Of a stretch of DNA of 10,956 bases, positions 6,156-10,956 are shown piece by piece. How positions within the stretch are numbered: the stretch's first letter is position 1; every line of letters starts with the position of its first letter. Both the position numbers and the translations under genes were made by a program. Location: assembly GCA_910579155.1 (NCBI GenBank), contig CAJTTS010000097.1:1-10956 (forward strand), read 5' to 3'. The stretch is from an uncultured Oscillospiraceae bacterium (lineage in GTDB: Bacteria; Bacillota_A; Clostridia; Oscillospirales; Oscillospiraceae). Below the pieces are notes generated by a model that worked only from the letters and a program-made list of their open reading frames with translations, did not search any database and was not told where the DNA came from.

Positions 6156-6713
6156 ATGATCCCCACCCCCGAACAGGCATGGGAGCTGTTGTGTGAATTC
6201 AACGAGGGCGAGTTCCACCGCAAGCACGCCCGCACCGTGGGCGACGTGCTGCGCTGGTTCGCCCAGGAGTTGGGCTACGGCGGGGACGCCGATTTCTGGG
6301 AGGCTGTGGGTATCCTCCACGACCTGGACTTTGAGCGGTGGCCCGAGGAGCACTGCGTCAAGAGCCAGGAGCTGATGCGGGCGCGGGACATCGACGAGTC
6401 CGTGATCCACGCCACCGCCAGTCACGGCTATGGGCAGTGTGTAGACATCCAGCCGGAGCATCAGATGGAAAAGGTGCTCTTCGCCGTAGACGAGCTGACG
6501 GGCCTCATCGGCGCGGCGGCCATTATGCGGCCCTCCAAGAGCGTCGGCGACCTGGAAGTCAAGTCGGTGAAGAAGAAGTACAAGGACAAGAAATTTGCCG
6601 CCGGGTGTTCCCGGGAGGTAATCGAGCAGGGTGCGGCCATGCTGGGCTGGGAGCTGGACGAGCTGATCGGCAAGACCATCCTGGCCATGCGCGCCAGCCC
6701 CAACGTGGACTGA
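6156..6713 (+). CDS. HD-domain protein (predicted metal-dependent phosphohydrolase)
   Basis: A 185-residue cytoplasmic protein of the HD superfamily, whose members hydrolyse phosphate esters such as nucleotides. Candidate metal ligands are His24 (HRKHARTV), the His55-Asp56 pair in VGILHDLDFERWPEEH, and Asp112 in FAVDELTGLI; His85 and His90 in VIHATASHGYG are further conserved positions. The start at 6156 is fixed by AAAGGAG nine bases upstream; a TTG three codons earlier lies within that spacing. The stop overlaps the trmO start by one base (TGATG), so the two are translationally coupled. The substrate is unknown. Confidence 0.92.
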   Translation: MIPTPEQAWELLCEFNEGEFHRKHARTVGDVLRWFAQELGYGGDADFWEAVGILHDLDFERWPEEHCVKSQELMRARDIDESVIHATASHGYGQCVDIQPEHQMEKVLFAVDELTGLIGAAAIMRPSKSVGDLEVKSVKKKYKDKKFAAGCSREVIEQGAAMLGWELDELIGKTILAMRASPNVD

Positions 6714-7384
6714 TGGAGCCCATCGCCCACATCCGCTCGGACTTCCCCACCAAGTTCGGCGTGCCCCGGCAGGCGGGGTTGGTGGAGGAACTGCGGGCCA
6801 CGGTGGTGTTCCAGCCGCCCTACCGGGTGGCGGAGGCCCTGCGGGGCATCGAGGGTTTTTCCCATCTGTGGCTCATTTGGGAGTTTTCCCAAAACAGGCG
6901 GGATGGCTGGTCGCCCACCGTCCGCCCGCCCCGGTTGGGGGGCAACCGGCGGCTTGGCGTATTCGCCACCCGGTCCCCCTTCCGGCCCAACCCCATCGGG
7001 CTGTCCTGCGTGCGCCTGGAGGGGGTGGAGCCGGATACCCCCGATGGCCCTGTCCTCCATATCTCCGGGGCGGACATGGTGGATGGCACCCCCATCTTTG
7101 ATGTCAAGCCCTATGTTCCCTACGCCGACTGCCGCCCGGAGGCGGTGGGCGGCTTTGCCGGGACCGCGCCCGAGAGGGTATTGGAGGTAAACATCCCACC
7201 GGAGCTGCTGGCCCAGGTACCGGAAAACCGCCGGGAAGCCCTCGCCGGCGTGTTGGCCCAGGACCCCCGGCCCTCCTACCAGAACGATCCCCAGCGGGTG
7301 TACGGCTTCAGGTTTGCGGGGCTGGAGGTGCGCTTCACCGTGAGGGACGGGGCGCTGGTTGTCACGGATATTGCGAAGGGATAA
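6713..7384 (+). CDS. trmO: tRNA (N6-threonylcarbamoyladenosine-37)-N6-methyltransferase TrmO
   Basis: A 223-residue protein of the TrmO (YaeB/TsaA) family, which uses S-adenosylmethionine to methylate t6A at position 37 of tRNA-Thr and so fine-tunes decoding of ACY codons. The sequence shows the N-terminal PIAHIRSDFPTKFGVPRQ (3-20), the FSHLWLIWEF strand (49-58), the signature GVFATRSPFRPNPIGLS (82-98), the GTPIFDVKPYVPYAD segment (125-139) and the C-terminal domain with DPRPSY and RVYGFRF. Length matches family members with the C-terminal domain. It begins inside the stop of the HD-domain gene, with no ribosome site of its own worth noting, and ends at a strong hairpin. Confidence 0.95.
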   Translation: MEPIAHIRSDFPTKFGVPRQAGLVEELRATVVFQPPYRVAEALRGIEGFSHLWLIWEFSQNRRDGWSPTVRPPRLGGNRRLGVFATRSPFRPNPIGLSCVRLEGVEPDTPDGPVLHISGADMVDGTPIFDVKPYVPYADCRPEAVGGFAGTAPERVLEVNIPPELLAQVPENRREALAGVLAQDPRPSYQNDPQRVYGFRFAGLEVRFTVRDGALVVTDIAKG

Positions 7385-7385
7385 A

Positions 7386-7436
7386 CAATACCGCGTGAGC
7401 CTGTCAAACGACTGGTTCACGCGGTATTGCTTTATT
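7386..7436. terminator. Bidirectional terminator between trmO and the 63-residue gene
   Basis: A 16-bp stem with one G-T pair (7386-7401 with 7414-7429) and a 12-base loop follows the trmO stop at once, with CTTTATT after it on the plus strand. Read from the other side it follows the stop of the minus-strand small gene (7432) and is flanked by TTGTTTAT. Confidence 0.8.
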
Positions 7437-7623
7437 CACGAAAATATTTAGACGCTTTCCAGGAATACTTTGTTTCGGGCCTTTTAATTGGTTCGGAGCG
7501 CGGCCAGGGGAGAATGGGGTCTGTCAACAAAAGTACCGTTCCGGGCTGGGAGTGATTGATAGGTTCTTCCTCGGTGCAAATTTGACGCATGGGGTCCGGA
7601 GTTCTGCTTTTATCAGGTTTCAT
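7432..7623 (-). CDS. Small unknown protein (63 aa) with a consensus promoter
   Basis: A 63-residue soluble, Pro/Lys/Glu-rich protein beginning MKPDKSRTPDPMRQICTEEE and ending KASKYFRE. I do not recognise it; there is no membrane segment, signal peptide or repeat, and one cysteine. What makes it convincing is its setting: AGGGGAGGT six bases before the ATG, a perfect sigma-A promoter at 7650-7678 and a terminator directly after the stop. It is divergent from the XRE regulator gene (131 bases between starts), and an 11-base palindrome lies just downstream of its -10 box, so it is probably repressed or tuned by that regulator. Both genes are more AT-rich than the host genes around them. A toxin-like, antirepressor or structural role are all possible; none is shown. 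Confidence 0.7.
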   Translation of the reverse strand: MKPDKSRTPDPMRQICTEEEPINHSQPGTVLLLTDPILPWPRSEPIKRPETKYSWKASKYFRE

Positions 7624-7639
7624 GATGAGACCTCCCCTC

Positions 7640-7650
7640 TATACAGTATA
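7640..7650. promoter_or_regulatory. Operator-like palindrome at the small-gene promoter
   Basis: TATACAGTATA is an 11-base palindrome (TATAC-A-GTATA) lying over the transcription start of the minus-strand gene. Its core on that strand, ATACTGTA, recurs at the XRE promoter (7734-7741) at nearly the same distance behind the -10 box, which marks both as candidate binding sites of the XRE protein. Confidence 0.5.
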
Positions 7651-7678
7651 TTATAAGACATAAAATGATGATTGTCAA
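7650..7678 (-). promoter_or_regulatory. Perfect sigma-A promoter of the 63-residue gene
   Basis: On the minus strand TTGACA (7673-7678), 17 bases and TATAAT (7650-7655) match the consensus at all twelve positions, with a leader of about 20 bases to the ATG. A promoter this strong usually needs a repressor. Confidence 0.9.
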
Positions 7679-7725
7679 TCACTTATGCAGATCGTGAGTC
7701 GGTTTTCTTCCAGGCGCTTCCTTAG

Positions 7726-7741
7726 TACAATACATACTGTA
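7726..7741 (+). promoter_or_regulatory. XRE gene -10 box and second copy of the ATACTGTA motif
   Basis: TACAAT (7726-7731) is a good -10 box, but the -35 position has only TTTTCT, so the promoter looks weak or activator-dependent. ATACTGTA follows at 7734-7741, directly before the ribosome site AGGGAGG. It is the same octamer found behind the divergent promoter, in the same relation to the gene it serves. Confidence 0.45.
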
Positions 7742-7754
7742 GGGAGGCGTCGAA

Positions 7755-7985
7755 GTGAAAGAAGAATATTGGGAACGTTATATGAAATTTGGGCTGAATG
7801 TAGTGTATTATCGAAAGAAAAACAGATGGTCTCAGACACAGCTTGCAGAAGCTGCTGATATAGACCGCACATATGTGAGCTCAATCGAGTTAGGAAAAGT
7901 AGGCCCTTCTTTTGATGTGTTATTTAAACTCTCTGATGCATTGGGCATCGAGACAAAGCAGTTATTTGATTTCAGAGAGGATTAA
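7755..7985 (+). CDS. XRE-family helix-turn-helix regulator
   Basis: A 76-residue one-domain DNA-binding protein. The Cro/C1-type helix-turn-helix spans about residues 26-46 (SQTQLAEAADIDRTYVSSIE), followed by LGKVGPSFDVLFKLSDALGI and a short tail, LFDFRED. The lack of any further domain resembles restriction-modification controller proteins and small phage-type repressors. The GTG start has AGGGAGG seven bases upstream; no ATG lies nearby. It is divergent from the 63-residue gene, and their shared promoter region carries a repeated motif, so autoregulation plus control of that neighbour is the simplest reading. GC content is clearly below that of the flanking genes, a sign of transfer. No methylase or endonuclease gene is next to it. 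Confidence 0.93.
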   Translation: MKEEYWERYMKFGLNVVYYRKKNRWSQTQLAEAADIDRTYVSSIELGKVGPSFDVLFKLSDALGIETKQLFDFRED

Positions 7986-7986
7986 A

Positions 7987-8019
7987 AGGACGCAGAAGCT
8001 TGACAAGCCTCTGCGTCCT
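7987..8019. terminator. Bidirectional terminator between the XRE gene and the BFD-like gene
   Basis: AGGACGCAGA (7987-7996) pairs with TCTGCGTCCT (8010-8019), extended inward by four more pairs after one mismatch, with a GAC loop. On the minus strand it is followed by TTTT. It starts two bases after the XRE stop and ends 18 bases from the opposing stop. Confidence 0.7.
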
Positions 8020-8037
8020 CTTGATATATCGTGCTGT

Positions 8038-8214
8038 TTACTTGGTGAACTGCTCCACCAGCTCGGCCACCTTGTCCACGCAGCCGCCGCAGTGGGTGCC
8101 CGCGCCGGTGGCCTCCTGAACAGCCTCCAGCGTGGTATTGCCAGCCTCAACAGCAGCCTTGATGTCGCCCACGGTGACACTGCCGCAGAAGCATACGGTT
8201 TCGTTCAGATCCAT
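8038..8214 (-). CDS. BFD-like [2Fe-2S]-binding protein
   Basis: A 58-residue protein resembling the bacterioferritin-associated ferredoxin-like (Fer2_BFD) domain: an N-terminal C8-x-C10 in VCFCGSVTVGDI, a helical middle (IKAAVEAGNTTLEAVQEATG) and C42-x2-C45 in THCGGCVDKV. Four cysteines in this spacing bind one [2Fe-2S] cluster in known family members; an electron-transfer role is likely. AGGAGG lies eight bases before the ATG. It sits 17 bases behind the broken rubrerythrin gene and was probably its operon partner, perhaps supplying electrons for peroxide reduction. Since the rubrerythrin head and promoter are gone, expression now depends on read-through from the integrated element or on an unseen promoter. 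Confidence 0.85.
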   Translation of the reverse strand: MDLNETVCFCGSVTVGDIKAAVEAGNTTLEAVQEATGAGTHCGGCVDKVAELVEQFTK

Positions 8215-8231
8215 CAGACGGTCCTCCTGAA

Positions 8232-8504
8232 TTACTTGAAGTACCGCTCCAGCAGGCCCTTCAGCGCCTTGCCATGCCGGGCCTCGTCGCGGGCCATCTC
8301 ATGCACGGTGTCGTGGATGGCGTCCAGGTTGTTCTTCTTGGCGCAGGCGGCCAGGTCGAACTTGCCCTGGGTGCGCCGAACTCGCAGTCCACACGCCAGG
8401 CCAGGTTCTTCTTGGTGTCGGCGGTCATGCTGGGCTCCAGCTCCTCGCCCAGCAGCTCGGCGAACTTGGCGGCGTGCTCGGCCTCTTCGAAGGCGGCGCG
8501 GCGG
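8232..8504 (-). pseudogene. Rubrerythrin family gene, 5'-truncated and frameshifted
   Basis: The remaining peptide reads [20 protein letters not shown], then [14 protein letters not shown], and, after a change of frame, [45 protein letters not shown] in successive pieces. This is the C-terminal half of the rubrerythrin/NADH-peroxidase family that removes peroxide in anaerobes. Two lesions are visible. First, one base is missing near 8374-8376: GCACC stands where GCCACC would keep the frame. Second, homology starts abruptly at about 8504, where the integrase side begins, so the start, promoter and the first diiron-ligand helices are absent. The EExxH and DExxH ligand pairs remain, but no working diiron site can form. 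It lies directly before the BFD-like gene. Confidence 0.9.
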
Positions 8505-8552
8505 TTGCACTTGTGCAAGTTTTCACATGGCTCAATCGAAAAAAGTTGCACT
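8504..8552. repeat. Short direct and inverted repeats at the element boundary (attachment-site candidate)
   Basis: GTTGCACT occurs at 8504-8511 and again at 8545-8552. The first copy is also half of an inverted repeat, TTGCAC-TT-GTGCAA (8505-8518). They lie exactly where rubrerythrin homology ends and before the integrase, as expected for recombinase core and arm sites. A further small hairpin (CGAAAT 8553-8558, ATTTCG 8564-8569) precedes the integrase ribosome site. Confidence 0.4.
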
Positions 8553-8581
8553 CGAAATTACACATTTCGGGAGGCAGCAAC

Positions 8582-9793
8582 ATGGGAAAGCAAAATGACG
8601 CAGGAGTGTTCCAGTTGGAAAGCGGGCTGTGGGCTTTTCGATATACGTTCACCCGTGACGGGAAACGCATATCGAAACAGGGCAGCAAGGATGAAAACGG
8701 CTGTCCGCTGAAAACCAAACGGGCGGCAATCAAAGCGCGGCAAATGGCGGTGGATAACGAACAGAACGCCCGCAAGCCAAAGCCCACGGTCAGAAAGACG
8801 GTGGCGGAGGTCTATCAAGAATATTGCGAAAAGGGGCGGAGCGGCAAAGCCTACAACACCATTCGCAAACAAGAAAGCCTGTGGGTCAATCACCTGTGCG
8901 CCGCTTTTGGCAAACGCTACATTGATGAAATCAGCGCGGCGGAGGTCGTGGACTACTTGACCGAACTGTATTATAACCGGGGGCTGTCCTATCGCTATGT
9001 CGAAAGTTTCTTGAAAATGTTCTACCTGATTTTCGGTCAGGCGTATTCCCGCAACTATCTGGCTGTGGATAGCTACAATAAGTTGTGTACCAACGAGGAC
9101 ACGAAAATCCACATGCCAAAGCTGAAAACGGATGATGATATTGACATTGTAGCGTTTAGCCGGGAGGAACTTGTGATTTTGGATGATTATTTCCGGGGGA
9201 CGAATGCGGAAACGGCGTACATGCTGGGGCGGTTCTGCGGGCTGCGTATCAATGAATGTTTCGGGCTGAAATGGGAAAATGTAGACGTTGAGCGTGGCAC
9301 GATTTTGATTGACCGTCAAATGCAATATCAGGATGGACTTATCAAGTTAGTGCCGCTGAAAACCCACAACGCCAGACGGACGATTTACATGTGCGATAAA
9401 TTGAAAGCGTACTTTCAAGAATTGGCGCGGCGGCGGTCAGAGGATGAAATTCAATTTGCCGCGCTGCGCTCCCAAAATCAACGGCTCATTGAGGATTTGG
9501 GCGGCAAACAGATTTTTTCCACGGAGCTTGTCAACTGTCTGCCTACCGGGAAAATCCAGACGGTGAACTCCATGAAATACCCCACACGGGAAATCAAAGC
9601 CCGGTTTCATATTGACTTCAAATATCACCACTTGCGGCACACCTATGGCACGCTCATGGCGGAAATGAATACCCCCACCCATTTGCTGTGCAATCAGATG
9701 GGGCATGGAAATATTCAAGTGACACAGCGGTATTATATCGCCGTGTCGAAGTCGGGGGTCAATATTCTGCAAAGCAATCTGAACATGCTCTAA
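8582..9793 (+). CDS. Tyrosine-type site-specific integrase
   Basis: A 403-residue phage/ICE integrase that cuts and rejoins DNA at attachment sites through a tyrosine intermediate. The N-terminus (about 8-60) is a short arm-binding-like domain (GVFQLESGLWAFRYTFT, then KTKRAAIKARQ), the SAM-like core-binding domain covers roughly 70-170, and the catalytic domain follows. Catalytic residues are Arg222 (CGLRINE), Lys260 (PLKTHNARR), His349-x2-Arg352 (HHLRHT), His375 (GHGNIQ) and Tyr384 (TQRYY), a complete set. The ATG at 8582 is chosen because GGGAGG lies seven bases before it; the frame is open further upstream but runs into the rubrerythrin remnant. It is intact, so the element may still be mobile. 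A 16-bp hairpin terminator follows. Confidence 0.95.
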   Translation: MGKQNDAGVFQLESGLWAFRYTFTRDGKRISKQGSKDENGCPLKTKRAAIKARQMAVDNEQNARKPKPTVRKTVAEVYQEYCEKGRSGKAYNTIRKQESLWVNHLCAAFGKRYIDEISAAEVVDYLTELYYNRGLSYRYVESFLKMFYLIFGQAYSRNYLAVDSYNKLCTNEDTKIHMPKLKTDDDIDIVAFSREELVILDDYFRGTNAETAYMLGRFCGLRINECFGLKWENVDVERGTILIDRQMQYQDGLIKLVPLKTHNARRTIYMCDKLKAYFQELARRRSEDEIQFAALRSQNQRLIEDLGGKQIFSTELVNCLPTGKIQTVNSMKYPTREIKARFHIDFKYHHLRHTYGTLMAEMNTPTHLLCNQMGHGNIQVTQRYYIAVSKSGVNILQSNLNML

Positions 9794-9806
9794 TGACTTC
9801 CTACAA

Positions 9807-9843
9807 GAAAGCAGATAGAAACGGCAAGTTTCTATCTGCTTTC
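9807..9843. terminator. Bidirectional terminator between integrase and WYL regulator
   Basis: A perfect 16-bp stem (GAAAGCAGATAGAAAC at 9807-9822 with its complement at 9828-9843) and a GGCAA loop lie between the convergent stops. One arm ends in TTTC, followed by AGCATCTTTTATC on the plus strand. Confidence 0.85.
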
Positions 9844-9854
9844 AGCATCTTTTA

Positions 9855-10880
9855 TCAAGTTTCGTATCTCCCGGCAATATCTTTCAAGAACTTTTTCATA
9901 TCCGCCACCACATCGGGGGGATTGATAATCGTTGCCCTTTCCCGAAAGCCGCATACCCACGAAAAAAATTGGTCGCTTATCTCCACATCGGCGGTCACTA
10001 CAAAATGTTGCTCCCCGTCTGGCCTGTAAAATACATCGGGGGCCATTCCAAAGCGTTCTATTGCTGTGTCCAGTAGCGGACTGTCAAAGTGAATACTGAC
10101 GCGCTTTTGCTCTCCTCCAAACATGGAAAACACGCGGCGGGTGTATGTTTCTATGTCGATAGCGTCAAAGGCTTCTGCGCCCTCTCGCGGCTCGTCCAAG
10201 GCTGTTACTTCTTTCATACGGTCAATACGATATGTCCGCATGTCCTGGGATTTATCGTCATAGGCCAGCAGATAATAATTGCCCTCGTTTATCAGCAGCT
10301 TATAGGGGCTAACTTTGTAGGTGGCTCCCCTGTGGCGTTCTACTTGGGTATTTTTATTTTGAATTGTGTACTTCAAATATTTGAAACTGATTTTCTGCGG
10401 GGGTTTAGGTTTTCCATTCTCTTTATCAGCCATAGCAGCTTGAATAATACCGATAATCAACAGAATATCCCTGCGGGTAGTCTTTACTCTGTCGCATAGA
10501 AAAATTTCCCTCTCTAATTCCTCGGCTTGGTAGCTGCTGCAAAATTGGCTTATCGTGTAAACAAGTTCTTTTGCCTTTTCAGCGGAGATAAACTTCGTCG
10601 CGTGAACACATTCCGCCAGTAGGCGCAAATCCTCAAATTCAAATTGCCGGGATAATAGGCGGTATCTTCCGCCCTGGCCCCCGTCTATGTCCATGCCGAA
10701 CACATCACGGAGGGCGGCAATATCACGGTAAATGGCGCGGCGTTCCGATTTAATACCACATTCATTTTGGAGATAGTCGGTAATGTCCCCGGCTGTGACG
10801 GGGTGGTTTTCATCTGAATTTTCCAGAAAGTATTTAGCCACATAAAGCGTTTTCAGCTTTTGGTTTTCTGACTTTGCCAT
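9855..10880 (-). CDS. WYL-domain transcriptional regulator
   Basis: A 341-residue regulator with an N-terminal winged helix-turn-helix (about 10-75; TAGDITDYLQ, SERRAIYRDIAALRDVFG, then the wing GGQGGRYRLL). A WYL domain follows (about 160-230) with NYYLLAYDDK (201-210) and RTYRIDRM (215-222), and a C-terminal WCX-like extension (about 258-335). WYL domains are thought to bind ligands, often nucleic acid or nucleotides, and such regulators commonly control mobile elements, defence genes or stress genes. GGAGGT lies seven bases before the ATG, with a near-perfect promoter upstream. It converges on the integrase, and genes it may control probably lie beyond the right edge. Confidence 0.92.
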   Translation of the reverse strand: MAKSENQKLKTLYVAKYFLENSDENHPVTAGDITDYLQNECGIKSERRAIYRDIAALRDVFGMDIDGGQGGRYRLLSRQFEFEDLRLLAECVHATKFISAEKAKELVYTISQFCSSYQAEELEREIFLCDRVKTTRRDILLIIGIIQAAMADKENGKPKPPQKISFKYLKYTIQNKNTQVERHRGATYKVSPYKLLINEGNYYLLAYDDKSQDMRTYRIDRMKEVTALDEPREGAEAFDAIDIETYTRRVFSMFGGEQKRVSIHFDSPLLDTAIERFGMAPDVFYRPDGEQHFVVTADVEISDQFFSWVCGFRERATIINPPDVVADMKKFLKDIAGRYET

Positions 10881-10916
10881 TCCGGGGACCTCCCCTTCCT
10901 ATGCTTTATATGGCAT

Positions 10917-10945
10917 ATCATACCGTGAAAACGCTGTTCTGTCAA
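10917..10945 (-). promoter_or_regulatory. Sigma-A promoter of the WYL regulator gene
   Basis: On the minus strand TTGACA (10940-10945), 17 bases and TATGAT (10917-10922) form a strong promoter about 37 bases before the ATG at 10880. Confidence 0.8.
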
Positions 10946-10956
10946 TGAATGGGGGG

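Larger units (their letters stand above)
8504..10956 (+). mobile_element. Left end of an integrated element carrying a tyrosine integrase
   Basis: From about 8504 the style changes: rubrerythrin homology stops, GC falls, and an integrase gene begins 78 bases further in, followed by a convergent WYL regulator. The integrase at the very edge, next to a disrupted host gene and short repeats, is the usual arrangement of integrative elements and phages. The element runs past the window's right end, so its type (integrative conjugative, mobilizable or phage-derived) and its other end cannot be seen. Confidence 0.6.

Noticed and set aside
6338..6712. Extension of the trmO frame upstream over the HD gene
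   Set aside because: The added residues are a frame shadow of the HD protein; TrmO homology begins at MEPIAHIRS.
7680..7741. Controller-protein C-boxes (GACT/AGTC pairs) before the XRE gene
   Set aside because: Only a lone GAGTC is present, without the paired spacing of known C-boxes, and no restriction or methylase gene is adjacent.
7912..8711. Plus-strand open frames across the BFD-like and rubrerythrin region
   Set aside because: They are antisense to the recognisable ferredoxin-like and rubrerythrin sequences and lack ribosome sites.
1..10956. CRISPR array, tRNA or rRNA
   Set aside because: No regularly spaced repeats, tRNA-like fold or rRNA sequence was seen on either strand.

Overview
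The window reads as chromosomal DNA of a GC-rich, spore-forming Clostridia member, most like the Oscillospirales gut lineages (Flavonifractor/Lawsonibacter-like). This is inferred from a clear SpoIIID gene behind a sigma-E-type promoter, strong AGGAGG ribosome binding sites, canonical sigma-A promoters and GC-rich codon use. The exceptions are a lower-GC island (about 7432-7985) and the right end (from about 8504), which have a more AT-rich style and look acquired.

Layout. 1-186: probable 3' part of a structured plus-strand RNA ending in an intrinsic terminator, facing a decayed GNAT acetyltransferase remnant. 308-1750 (-): a membrane-anchored XpaC-domain protein with its own promoter. 1962-2210 (+): spoIIID. 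2273-2674 (-): a secreted Cys/His-rich protein with two tandem metal-site-like repeats. 2782-5376 (-): an operon of a cysteine desulfurase and a MATE efflux transporter, driven by a strong promoter. 5595-6057 (+): an unrecognised gene in two overlapping frames, behind a sigma-D-like promoter. 6156-7384 (+): an HD-domain protein coupled by a one-base overlap to trmO (tRNA t6A37 methyltransferase). 7432-7985: a divergent pair, a 63-residue unknown protein with a perfect consensus promoter and a small XRE regulator, sharing a motif beside both -10 boxes. 8038-8504 (-): a BFD-like [2Fe-2S] protein behind a rubrerythrin gene that has lost its 5' half and carries a frameshift. From about 8504: the left end of a mobile element with a tyrosine integrase (+) and, convergent, a WYL-domain regulator (-), running out of the window.

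How parts fit. Convergent genes are separated by bidirectional hairpin terminators (2222, 7386, 7987, 9807), and divergent ones by paired promoters. The element appears to have integrated into the rubrerythrin gene, removing its promoter, start and N-terminal half and leaving the small ferredoxin-like gene without its operon head. The best candidates for something new are the XRE/63-residue divergent module, the secreted Cys/His repeat protein, the sigma-D-like promoter with its unknown split gene, and the unassigned RNA at the left edge. No complete defence system, CRISPR array, tRNA or rRNA is visible.
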